Positions 51,850-62,658 of a stretch of DNA of 64,000 nucleotides are shown here, piece by piece. Both the position numbers and the translations under genes were made by a program. The DNA lies in assembly GCA_910890315.1 (NCBI GenBank), contig CAJVGD010000012.1, forward strand, positions 930,001 through 994,000, read 5' to 3'. The stretch is from Serendipita indica DSM 11827 (taxonomy: Eukaryota > Basidiomycota > Agaricomycetes > Sebacinales > Serendipitaceae). The notes below the pieces were generated by a model, which saw only the letters and a program-made list of their open reading frames with translations, was not told the origin of the DNA and ran no database searches. Position 1 is the stretch's first letter. Each line of letters begins with the position of its first letter.

Positions 51850-52760
51850 CCGCGTCGCCATTGTCAATTTCCTCTAACATACGAAAGTAGATCAAGCGAA
51901 GAGCAAATTTTGTCGATTTTCTACGATTTGCGCATCAACATGTCACAGCTTCATCTCAAACAGAGGCTTTGGCTCGTGTCGTACTAGTCCTCGCCCAATC
52001 AATGCATTGTGTAAGGTGGAAATCACTGTAAGGCTCTGCTCGAGGCGAGTTCAAGATTCGTAGGCAGCGTCGTGGGGTTCAACCTTTGGAATCTTGTTAT
52101 CGATGAGTCAATCATAGAGCGCTCCCATCCAGATATTCCCTAAATGCGTACTCTTGAGAAATAGCTGCCCTATTTCGATCGCGAATCTTCGATTTTGACG
52201 CGACCCCCGCCCAAACATCATCAAGTCCGTGACTTGGAGCTCGCTGGAATTGAAATGCCCGAGGGAGTATGCTGCCATTCATACTACGGCCCGCATTTGA
52301 TCGATGTAGCTATTCTCAGGAGTGCAGCATGGTTACTTCTCTATCACGGGAAGGCGGCGGCGGTACGGTACCCTCTTCTCTTCCCTTCTCAAGCTAACGG
52401 CAAGTAGTCCTCACCAGCCGGATGCATATGGAACTCGATGAAGATATCAAAGCTCCCCTTCTGCGGGCTTTCAGAAGCCCAAGAAGCCGGCATAACACTT
52501 CAATGACCTGTATCCGTCGCAAATTGCCTCTCACAGCTTACGACACAGAGAATGTAACGTTTCGTGCTCTCGGAACGACTCGGAATCTTGTCTGTTGGCC
52601 ACATCAGGACATTCAGAGATACCCCACCTCCACAACTTCCCAATACCACCATATCTGAGAATTAACCAATCCTGCCTCATGCCGGAGGGCAATAATGGAA
52701 GCCGGGACGGCCGCCTTCTCAATAGACGACGGTTCTTCGACTCATCATTGCTCGAGAATG
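51850..52760 (+). CDS. Possible gene of unknown family (weak)
   Basis: Several plus-strand segments look coding but are not joined with confidence. They are DFLRFAHQHVTASSQTEALA with RVVLVLAQSMHC ending at a GTAAGG donor near 52012, KALLEASSRFVGSVVGFNLW near 52035-52140, DLELAGIEMPEGVCCHSYYG with PHLIDVAILRSAAWLLLYHG near 52220-52360, and SRMHMELDEDIKAPLLRAFR near 52410-52480. A good intron (GTACGG donor, GCTAAC branch, AAGTAG acceptor) separates the last two. The helical style could fit the middle domain of a fungal Zn2Cys6 regulator, but no zinc cluster is seen. In-frame stops between segments may be introns or decay. Confidence 0.3.
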
Positions 52761-52779
52761 AGGAGATGGCGTAAAGGGC

Positions 52780-52787
52780 TATAAATA
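52780..52787 (+). promoter_or_regulatory. TATA box of the sugar transporter
   Basis: TATAAATA lies 75 nt before the transporter ATG at 52862, with a pyrimidine-rich stretch between them, as expected for a strongly regulated fungal promoter. Confidence 0.6.
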
Positions 52788-52861
52788 CAGCCCCAGTTCG
52801 ACCCCGACTTCTCTCCTACCTTGCTCATAGCCTAGAGGGAATAGTTCTTTACCTGTTGCTC

Positions 52862-55664
52862 ATGCCAAAGGCAAGCCTCGATACCTTCTACCTCGCAAAT
52901 CACCGACTCTATGTGCAGTATAGCAAGACGATCTTAAGGAATCCATACATCGTTAGTTACCGTCTTTATATATGAAGAATGTATTGATGTCTCCAGGTCG
53001 GATCTTTCGCATGTATCGGAGGGGGGTTGTTCGGACTCGACATCTCCTCGGTAAGTGCCGCAAGGATTGATGACATAGTATTGACTCATTCACAGATGTC
53101 CGGTGTCTTGACGGCAGGTACATTCCATCTCACTTCTTCAACGCTCAACAAGGATGTAGAATGATTCATATAAGAGCCAGTTTGGATACGTAAGCCTTTA
53201 CTTATGAATGAAATCTTCTGAGATGACTCTCCTGTAGCCCGGACCAAATGCCCAAGGTGTAAGTGAACCAAGAGATACGGCTTCCTGCTAAACTCGATAG
53301 GGTATCGTCGCCTCAATGCCTGGTACGGTCTAATTGGTGACTTTAACACCACTGATCTCGTTCAGCGGGTAGTTTGGTAGGCGCTCTCGCGGTTGGAAGG
53401 CTTGCGGATATCCTGGGTCGGAAGAAGACGATCCAGCTTTCAGGTATCATCTGGGTCATCGGAAGCATCCTCCAATGTGCTGCCGTGAACAGGGGGATGC
53501 TCGTTGCTGGTCGCCTGATTTCTGGAAGCTCCGTCGGGATTGGTAAGTCTCTATTCGGCAGGTTGCGTGAAGTTGACGTTATGTAGCATCCGCCACTGTG
53601 CCTTTGTACCAGGTAAGGATTGACTTTTCAGTCACGGGTCCGGTTGACTCTCTCTAGGCGGAGATCACTGCTGCGCATATCCGTGGACGGATGATCAGTC
53701 TTCAACAGGCACGTGCTTTTATAAGCCAGATTCGTTTACTTAACAGCGTCGTAGTGGTCAATTACGTGGGGAATGTAGGTTTATCACGCATTGATGTCAG
53801 CAGCTCAACCCTCCAAGTCTTCTGCAGTACTTTGTCCAATTTGGCTGCTCATACATTAATGGAAAGGCGTCCTTTCGCATTCCCTGGGGTTTGCAGGAAG
53901 GTTCCAATTTTTCTCTGGGAACTAAAAGTCTCATTATCTCACAGATGATCCCTGCGATTGTGCTTTCTATCGGAATGAGTACGGTCGCACTTTCAGCCTG
54001 CTGGAGTCTGACATTCTATTTGTTTAGCGTGGTTTCCGGAATCCCCTAGATGGCTCGTGTGTACGCCCATTTTGGGACTGGGTAGCGGCTGAATAAGCCA
54101 TAGATCGATCATGGCCACGAAGACGAAGCCCTGGAGATCTTAGCAGAGGTTCATGGAAAAGGAAACCCCGACGCCGAGCTCGTGCAACTTGAATTCACAG
54201 AAATCAAGGATCAAGTAGAGTTCGAGAAGAAATATGGCGCCAAGTCCTATAAAGATCTCCTGGAACCAAATGTACTACGCAGATTGACGCTTGCAACGTC
54301 CCTTCAGGCTTGGTCTCAGCTTACAGGGATGAACATTATGATGTACTACATCACTTATGGTACGTCTCATAGTCATTTGGTATCTCTCTAATCATGCTTG
54401 ATAGTGTTCATTGGGGCCGGTCTTACTGGTTAGTGGTCTTTGAGAAGGATCTGACTCAAGGTTGAAATTTGGCAGGTCGTCGAGGAAATCTTATTGCGTC
54501 TAGTGTCCAGTAAGGCTATTCGTGCCAGGCGGCCATTTCCTGACCCTTTGTAGATACGTTCTCAATGTTGCAATGACTCTTCCAGCAATTATCTGTACGT
54601 GGGTCCCAACCGACAAAATTGCTGCTTATCGCTTTTAGACATCGATAAATGGGGCCGTCGTCCCATGCTACTTGCGTATGTAGGGCTCTATGGGTCATAA
54701 GTACTACTGACAATACGTTCACAGCGGCCTCCTTCTTAGTGAGCATTCGTACGCTCATATATCTGTTATGGTTGACCGCTTTTCAGTGGGTTTCTGGCTG
54801 TTCCTTGTCGGAGGCCTTCAAGGCATGTATGGCCAGTGGGGCACCGTGGATGGAGATCGTGTCTGGGTAATCACGGGAAATCAAAGCATCACCAAAGGTG
54901 TCATCGTATGCTCGTACTTCTTTGTATGCAGTTTTGCGATCACGGTCAGAACCTTCATTCCACCATTCTCAGGCACTGACGCCTCGCAGATGGGTCCTTG
55001 CAGTTGGACATATGCTTCAGAGATTCACCCTCTACGCGTGAGAGCTAAAGCAGTATCTTTGGCGACTGCCTCGAACTGGATCATGAACTGTGTACTGGGT
55101 ACGCATCTTTTATTTTATTTGTCCACTTCTCAAGAAGCTTTTTCTGCAGCATGGGCCGTTCCTCCAGCACTGTCTTCTATTTCCTATAAGACGGTGAGCG
55201 CTACCGGGGTGACATTGGTGTCCTTGATCCCTAATAACTGGTGATAGTATTACATTTTTGGAGGATTCAACTTCGCGGCATTTATTCACGTGCTGTTCAT
55301 GTTTCCAGAGACATGTGGAAGAAGTTTGGAGGAGATTGAAGAAGTGTTCTCGCAAGGACATGTGTTCACAGCTTGGAAGATCAAGAGGGATGTAGGGAAG
55401 AAGACGCTGCAAGATGTAAAGGGAGCTCATGGCATGCATCATGCAGTAAGGAAAACTCGTTTTGCTGCACCTCAAGCTGACGGCCAGGCAGGAACATCCG
55501 GAACCCGATTACAAGGGATCCCAAGAATTGCAGGAAAAGGTGTAACTCAAAAACGATTTGGGAGGGAAAATATAGTCAAAGTTGTTAAGTGCTTCGTCGA
55601 TTCGCGGTTTCAAGTGACTATAGGACTGGTGCTGGGTGATGAGAGAAGTCTGAGCTTCTTGTGA
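52862..55664 (+). CDS. Major facilitator sugar transporter (12-TM, hexose/MFS1 type)
   Basis: This is a proton-coupled sugar uptake protein of the plasma membrane. After a 30-residue hydrophilic start it reads CIGGGLFGLDISSMSGVL, then GSLVGALAVGRLADILGRKK (the RADxxGRR-type loop), IQCAAVNRG and RLISGSSVGIASATVPLYQA, then RGRMISLQQWSITWGI, the motif FPESPRWLIDHGHEDEALEI, SQLTGMNIMMYYI, KWGRRPMLLAGL and GPCSWTYASEIHPLRVRAKA, ending FPETCGRSLEEIEEVF. These are the sugar transporter signatures in order. About 14 introns interrupt it. The intron at 53709-53754 begins with GC (CAG|GCACGT), which is needed to join SLQQ to WSITWG. The tail after the last signature is about 100 residues, longer than usual. 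Sugar preference is not readable. Confidence 0.88.
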
Positions 55665-55843
55665 CCCTACTGGTCACAAGAAGGTACTAATTAGGCTCCA
55701 GAGGGACGAAATCGACACAGATGGAACATGCCATACTGATAAATAAGCCGATTGGAACACGGCTTCTGCGGAGTGGAGAGATCATCTATGCGCCATGCGT
55801 AAGCGAAAAAGAGAGCATATCATCCAAGTAAAACCCACTCCCC

Positions 55844-56776
55844 TTGATTTCATGGCTTTTCCATCTCGGGCACGCCTTCCAATATCCCATCCAAGCCAAC
55901 TTTGATCCAGTGGCCAAGAATATCTATGTCATTAAAGGCAAATCAATCCTCAATGCGATTATCAGCAGAAGACTTCACGTCCAGGGAGTAATGACCCCCG
56001 AGTACATGACCAGACCCAGGCCGATTGCACGACACTATGGCACATATCCTACAGTACAGGCGCCTTGTAGAGGATAGCAGATATATCTTGGACGATGGAT
56101 CAACCGACATCTTTCGATCCATGGAAGAATATCGTCGTCCGACGAAATGGTGTGGATGAATCTGCGGAAAGGTATGGGCGACAATCTACGACATGGATTG
56201 GAAAGACGTATGACACTCAATGTGCAGCCATTACAGGCTTAGAATACACAGATACTCCCTACTCATTTTAGGCGGAAATGCGCTGGTCTGAAGGCCTGGC
56301 CCTGGTTCCTCATGTATTGCTCGACCATCAGTGTGCCTCTCGGAGGGATGGGAGTGTATATCCCTCGCCTCAATCAGCCCATCAAGATATGAATACACCA
56401 ACGGTCTCAGTTCAATCACGAGCACCCTGCCCCTATAAGGGAGTAAAAAGCGCATCAAAGGGCTCTTTACCAAATCAAACAAATCAGCATCATCCCAGGT
56501 TGTGGCTCGATTCGTTCCTCCCCAGCCTTGGTTGGTAAGAGAGCTTGCCATTGATCCAAGCTTTGCAGAACACACGGCTGGCCTCATTATATCCACGATC
56601 TTTTTGGTGTCAGATATAGACGATTACAAGGATTCTCAGACTACCATCTCGCGGCATCACATCGAAACGACATTTGCCACCGACTTGGCAGGAATGCTCC
56701 CTCGATACGAATTTTTAATGCAGCTAGACGCTCGGCCTCCGATAGCATTCGGGGTTCGTATTAGGGATATAGATTG
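55844..56776 (+). CDS. Possible gene of unknown family (weak, segments not joined)
   Basis: Coherent plus-strand segments occur: FQYPIQANFDPVAKNIYVIK (55860-55940), RLHDTMAHILQYRRLVEDSR and ILDDGSTDIFRSMEEYRRP (56020-56150), PLGGMGVYIPRLNQPIKIY near 56335-56395, and a longer one from about 56430 with ARFVPPQPWLVRELAIDPSF, AEHTAGLIISTIFLVSDIDD and MLPRYEFLMQLDARPPIAFG ending at a stop near 56776. They lie in two frames and could be joined by introns of normal size, but I could not settle the borders. No known family was recognised. The minus strand also has an open frame over part of this (56231-56596), so strand choice is not certain. Confidence 0.33.
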
Positions 56777-56925
56777 AGCTAGTTTAAACCCTAGATTGTC
56801 CACGGAGTAAACACAGTATTAGATAGCGAGACCATCAAGATCTAAGAGGAATATCCCGGCAAAGATACATACAAGAAGTGAGACGAACCAAGATGCAAAG
56901 CCAGAACTAGTAGTTAATGGATGGG

Positions 56926-59845
56926 CTACTGAGGCCCGAGTCCGTGGGTGGGCACGTAATCGGGATCCATCTTCGCGCAATTACAGTGCAAAAGAAGGTT
57001 GTGCACAAAGGTCTGCTCGAATCTAAGAAATGAATAAGCCGTTGTTGAGAGTCACACATTTGGAACGTACTTAGCGTTTGTAAAGACTACGGCCATCGAG
57101 TCTGATGCACATCTAAGAAGGTTGGGTGCGAAAACGACAGCAAGGTTGACGGCCGTCATCTTGGTTAGCTTCATAACCCGTTCGTCGAGGAACTTTTGCA
57201 GAAAGCTGATCACAAAGAGGATGACGCGGCGGTTGATGGACGGAAGAGAGGCAATCATCTGAGTGACCTTTTCTGGGTCTTCTGCACACGATATACAATC
57301 GTTGTACATTTCGTCCGGAATCAGGGGGTCCTGAAGTTCTCGGAGCCACAGTTTGAGCAACGAGGCCGGAACGTGTGGATCGTCAATGTTGTCCAGATTG
57401 TAGAAGCCTCTATCAATCCGGAGGCGAAGGTCGGACACGACGTCATTTTCGCCTGGGACACGAAAAATTCCTTCGGCTTTCATGCCACCCAGAGCGAGAA
57501 TGCCGTCAGCGAGAAAGGGGAGAATGATGGGAATCTTGGCGTTTGGATACGTTCGCTGCTGGAGTTGGAAAATAGATGACAGGGATTCGCCAAACGTCGA
57601 CGGGTTGAACGCCGCATCTTGTGCAATCTCAATCTCCTGGAGCGACGGAGCTTTCCCTCGAGGACCCTTTTTGGTGATAACGCGCAGCTTGCCGATACAA
57701 TACTTTGACATTACGTCGATTCGACCTTCTGTATGGTTCGCTCGCTCCCGCATAAAGCTCCTGAGGTAATCCTCAAAGTTCTTTGACGGAGGAAACGTGA
57801 TGACCAGGACGCATAGCAACTGCCAACCTCGGAAAACACTGTCACTACGAATGGTCTAAGTGGCCAAAAAGGAGAGTGATCTGACGCGTTACTCACGGTG
57901 ATGGGTTACCCGAAAGCTGTTTGACGACTTGGCAGTAAATTTCGTCGCGTAGCTCGCCGTGCAGTAAACCTTCTTGAAGGAGCCACCGCTCTTCCTCGAT
58001 GACCGAGCCGCTCGAGCCCTTGTAGTGACTATGCTCGCTTTCCCGACCGCTTTCTCTCCCACTGGTGTAGCCTGTTTCGCTATGCATACGCAGGCTGGTC
58101 GTCGGCCGATCAGATTGACGATCGCCCATGATGCGTTGTATAATCTTGAAGATTTTGACTGCATCCTTGTGTAGAGATCGGTTGAGGACGAGCAATGGAC
58201 TTGAGAGTGGACCCTGAAAGTCCGTCAGAGTTCAGATTTTAGGCACTAGTCAGGGGCATACTTTTTGCCAGACCATCAATTGCTCGACTGGTATCCGCCT
58301 TCGGAAGAGCAATCCGGTTCGATGCGTGGTAAAGTACCGTTTTGCAAAATCTGCCACCTGAAATTGCTGAATTTCTTGGGCTAGATTTCGAGGTAGTGTT
58401 CGGTGGTCACTAGAAACGAGATGAGTAACGATGAACAAATAAATCGCATGCCTACCCAGTGCTCAAGCGCTTCGTCGATGGCTGATTATAATTGACGAGG
58501 ATGGGACCGCCACCGATATCGGCTAAGGGCATTTGATGATGGCCTAGGACGTTGATTAGAACATGGATGTCACAGCTTGGAAGTATGACATACTCGGTCC
58601 AGTCATGGGGCCGCTGATTTGATCCACGGTTGTAGTCGTGTTTCGTCTGGGGCGAAGTTTCTGTGGGACCGAGGCTGCTAGTCGACGCGGGGACGGTAAT
58701 CCACCATGTCGATCATTCACGGCACTGTGAGACGCGACTTGGCGCAGGTTGTTGTCGGTTTGTATTCTGAGCTGTCCCGAGGGACCAGCACGTCGGCTAG
58801 CGGCATCCTGGAGATCCTGAGGAAACTGGTTGGCAGAAGTAGAATATTGGTCTCGGAAGTTTGGGGCGCTCTTTGAAGCCTCGATCGGTCGGCTGCCAGG
58901 ACCACCGACGCTGCCCGAGCGAGTAGACCGAACGACAATCTCGGCGGCAGCGTTGAGATTTTGTTGGCGCGAAGAGACGTGGTACGGTGTTCCTGCAGCC
59001 CGGTTTGGGCGGGTAGGGGATGGAGGTGATGAATGGGTGCTCCCACCTGTGGCTGGCATTTCGTTTGTCGAATTCAGCACACCGGTAGCTGACGTTGGTT
59101 TGACTGTGCGACGTGTGTTGGGCGCGTCATCTCCGCGCTGGTGTACACGCGGATGCTCATGGGAAAGTCGCTCAGTCGTTTCTGTCACAGTCTCTGGAAT
59201 AGATGGATCATTTCTAGCCTGACTGTTGCGCTTGTTCATTGCTGTTACCGATAGTCGCCTGCCAAGTGTGGTTGTCTGGAACATGTCAAATATAGATCAA
59301 GGGGCAGTTTGTACACATTACCTGGATGACTTGGAGAGGAATTACGAATTCATTCTCTGGTTTTTCCCATCTCGTCTCGCCAGTCACGGTGTGATAATAG
59401 TAGGGGAGACCCCCGCGGGTCTCGTCGCTGAGCTCCCACCACTGTCCTTGATCGTTTGGAGGAAGACTGTTCAAGATGGTGAACACGTGACCAGGGTGCT
59501 GGCCGAGGACGTACACAAAATTGCCTACTGGCGGCTCCCAGGAGCACTCGCCCGTGGCGGGACACGCGTAAAACTGAGCACCCGTCTAGATAGAGAGCAT
59601 ATCGGACGCAATCAGCATAATGTTGCCAGCACGCGTGCAGCAGAAAACGGGCAGCCAACCTGAGGATCCGAGAGCGTGACCCAGAACGTATTATTCCATT
59701 GCGGATCTACTTGTGCGGTTTCTGTCGATGCACGCAGCGCCTGTTGCTGCTGCAGCTGTCCCGCGTCGATGCTACTTCGCTGGACGGAGATGGTTGGCGC
59801 CGTCCACGCAGCTGGAGCAGCTGGAGCAGCCGCAACAGAGCTCAT
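56926..59845 (-). CDS. WW-MyTH4-RhoGAP protein (ARHGAP39-like)
   Basis: The protein should stimulate GTP hydrolysis on a Rho-family GTPase. From the start at 59845 an Ala/Pro/Gln-rich lead is followed by two WW-like units: FWVTLSDPQTGAQFYACPAT with GECSWEPP, and WWELSDETRGGLPYYYHTVT with GETRWEKP. A disordered Ser/Thr/Pro stretch of about 230 residues follows. A MyTH4 region is seen in LLVLNRSLHKDAVKIFKIIQ, LHGELRDEIYCQVVKQLSGN and WQLLCVLVITFPPSKNFEDY. The RhoGAP domain has the arginine finger in AEGIFRVPGE, LWLRELQDPLIPDEMYNDC and TAVNLAVVFAPNLLR. The last exon joins in frame to FEQTFVHNLLLHC and ends YVPTHGLGPQ, with the stop at 56926-56928. This domain order matches animal ARHGAP39/Vilse. 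Confidence 0.9.
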
Positions 59846-60036
59846 CGAGTCGTTTACAGTCGTCCAAGCTGTTTGCTAGCTCGTCTGATTGTAAACCCAG
59901 TGGGGTTTCAAGACGAGTAGCGGCTCAAGGTTGTCAATTCATTACTATCACCATCAAAGCGGGCGTGATCGACGGGCGTGCAAGAGATTTGTACGCGGAG
60001 ACGGAGCTCATAATCTGTGTCAACAACCTGGATACA
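59846..60036. other. Short spacer between the RhoGAP gene and a DUF6593 gene
   Basis: It lies between two genes on the same minus strand and holds the RhoGAP promoter and the 3' end of the DUF6593 gene. Nothing else was recognised. Confidence 0.3.
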
Positions 60037-60869
60037 TCATGGCACTGGCCGAGTAGGAGCCGCCCGTTGTCCAAGGGTCGCCTCCAATGCTTCTGGTGAT
60101 GCCTGGCTTTGGACCTTTTCCCATTCCTGTCTCTTGACATGCATCAGAATGAGCGAGAGCAGCAGCCAGACTGTCCACGGCTCTCCTTCTGGGTAAATGG
60201 CCAAATCACCCCCATGTCGGCTGAAATTGTAGGATGGACAAAACGTGGCCAATGTTGACTTGGATATGGATTGCTTTTTGAGGACCGAATTCAGCTTTGA
60301 CAATCCATGCGAGTCGTGTGGCGGCGGTCCAACAACTTAAAATGAGACGGTTAGTTAGCGTTGATACAAGGCAAAGATTAATCACCATCTTCGGCCTCGC
60401 ATACCCATGTCATGGCATCGCTCATATACTGCGTCTGGTCAAACAGTCTACCGCTACTATCGGGCTTCCAGCGGCATCTATGGCTGCCCAGTGTGAAGTA
60501 GTTGGATCTAAGCTTTGTGAATCTAACATCGACAGTGCCTAATGAATACACCCACTTGATGCCTGAAAGAAAGGCGCCTCTTCGCACCCTCCACCCAAAT
60601 TGCTCAATCGTAAACTCGTTTCCCTCTAGTTCTACTGTGGACTGAGCACTGTTCCTCAAAGATAGATGAGATCCAGCCCTATGCCAGTGGATCGAGGCAG
60701 CCGCCTCCAGTTTGCCGTGTGGGGAGACCGAATACAGCGTCGTGCTAGTCCCAGAGGTCAAAGTTGCCCATACGATACGTCGTTGCTTTCTGCTCGTAAA
60801 CGTTGCATCGATGAGTGAGTTGTTTTTGAAAACGAGCGTCTCTACGGCATCCTTTGGGCTTTCCGACAT
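60037..60869 (-). CDS. DUF6593-like protein, copy 1
   Basis: DUF6593 proteins are abundant in Basidiomycota and have no known function. The protein starts MSESPKDAVETLVFKNNSLI, with DATFTSRKQRRIVW, then TTLYSVSPHGKLEAAASIHW, then TVELEGNEFTIEQFGWRVRR and YFTLGSHRCRWKPDSSGRLF, the usual strand pattern of the domain. After introns the end reads LATFCPSYNFSRHGGDLAIY, PEGEPWTVWLLLSLILMHVK and RQEWEKVQSQASPEALEATL. That C-terminal part, with a short hydrophobic stretch, matches copy 2 directly upstream, so the pair arose by tandem duplication. The family name is my judgement from pattern and composition. Confidence 0.65.
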
Positions 60870-61027
60870 TTGGTGGGATTGAAGTGAAAGAGTTTGAAAA
60901 AATAAATGTCAACCAGGGGCTTGCGTCGGTCGAGTCCGAGGTCGAGGTCGAGACTAAGAAGGATTCACTCAAGAGAGCAATCCCATTACAATTATACGAG
61001 ACGAACAAAAACGTTAATACAGGATCA

Positions 61028-62040
61028 TTAAGAATGTGTAGAAAGCTCTGTTGCTACTGCCGATGTTGATCTTTTCAGCCTAGGGGTCGCATTCTGAGCC
61101 TGAGGTTGAGAGGTCGATGGAGGCGTCCACCTCCACGGGCTCGTGGTCGGAAGCGTCGGATGTAGTTCTGAGCGTGTAGAGGGCTCATCGGTTCGTTCTG
61201 GTGTGTACATGGGCAAGTTCCCCGTCGCGTCTTGCCGCAAAACGGCCTCGACATCTGCGGGCTGAGTTGCACTTTGAACCTTTTTCCAGTCTTCCCTCTT
61301 GACATCGAGAAGAATAAGAGAGGTGAGGAGGAGACCAATAAAAGGCATTCCGTCCGGGTAGATTGACATGCGTTCTGCAGATTTCACGGTGCCATAGGTC
61401 GGCCGGTAGGTGGCCAACGGCTGTCTAGTCTCCACAGCCTTGGGTTTGAGAAGATGCTTCCATTTGGATTGAGTGGGTGGTGGAGACACTGGGGCTGCAA
61501 AAAACTCTGGGTTCAGGTTGCCGGAAATAGGGGCGAAAGAGGGTGCGTACTTGTACACGCATAGCAATTCCAGACTGGGGCATCTGAAAGGATGCTCGTA
61601 CCGCCTATACCCAGATCATAGCGCTCAAACGTCCAATAGCATAGCAGGTCGCCGAGATAGAAAGTACTCGACCTCGGAAACAAGGTGAATAACCGCTCCC
61701 CGGGGAGAAAAGAGGCTTACTTAGCGTTCTTATTGAGAAATCCTTGAGCTTTCACTCCAAAACGTTCTGCAGTCACCGTCTGGCCGTTTACTTCCACCTG
61801 GATATCCGATTTGGAAGGCGCATTAGTGTCCCAGTGAATCACAGCAAACGATCTCAATGTGCCATTGGATGAAATAGAAAACAAGGTTGTCACGGGACCA
61901 ATAGTAGAGGTGAGCCAAGTTGGCTTTTTCTTATGTCTGCTGGTGTAAATTGTGTCAATGAGGGCGGGATCGCTAAAGACGAGTCTGTCTGCTGGCTTTG
62001 GGGTCGCCTGAATTGGTTCGTAGAGCGTCTGGTTTGACAT
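61028..62040 (-). CDS. DUF6593-like protein, copy 2
   Basis: The protein starts MSNQTLYEPIQATPKPADRL at 62040. Blocks line up with copy 1: VFSDPALIDTIYTSRHKKKP, TTLFSISSNGTLRSFAVIHW, QVEVNGQTVTAERFGVKAQG, and in the last exon SIYPDGMPFIGLLLTSLILL with DVKREDWKKVQSATQPADVE. The two genes lie in the same direction with 158 nt between them. This copy has an extra tail of about 70 residues rich in Pro, Thr and Ser. Introns lie near 61720-61570. No enzymatic motif is visible. Confidence 0.65.
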
Positions 62041-62658
62041 TACCACACGAAATCCTCGACAGGAGCCAGTGCGGGAGCGGGAGGGAGCAAGAAGAGGCAG
62101 GCGCTGCTCCGAAGACTGGGACTGATATGTAACATGGAGTAAATTGGATAGCCTAGATGCAAAGCGAAGAAGAAGCGAACCGTTTGAGGGCTGAATAAAG
62201 AAAGCAGGAGAAGCGCAGACGAGAAGCACCCAATGCTGCAAATGTCTGGCACGGCTTTTCAAGAAATCCGCTGATCTTGGAGATTAAACGCTTGCTTCGT
62301 GCGATTGTTGGACGCCTTCCCTCTTCTCAAGCCGCATCCCTGCCGTGCATCGCTCCGCCTATTCTCGGTCGAGGTCATTGAGCCCTCTTCTCCGTTCAAA
62401 CTTGCTGCAGACATGCGTAAACGCCGTCTACAGATTTTCCAACTCTACTAAGAAGCTTGCCATGATACTCTTCACTTCTCAGTCGATCAGGTGATGTATG
62501 TCTGTTTCGGGTATATCTTTCCAAACGAGGTTCGCTCTCCTTTTCTCAAAGGCACCGCAAGCACCATCCACAGCTGAGCCTCGTTCTCATCAAACGCACA
62601 GCACCCACTATTGCAACCGTACCCGACGTCTCGTTGTATTACGGTTCCGATATTGTGT
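62041..62658. other. Intergenic region, no gene seen
   Basis: This holds the promoter of DUF6593 copy 2 and the 3' end of SEC13, both on the minus strand. An open frame extends upstream of the copy-2 ATG but looks like untranslated leader. Confidence 0.35.
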
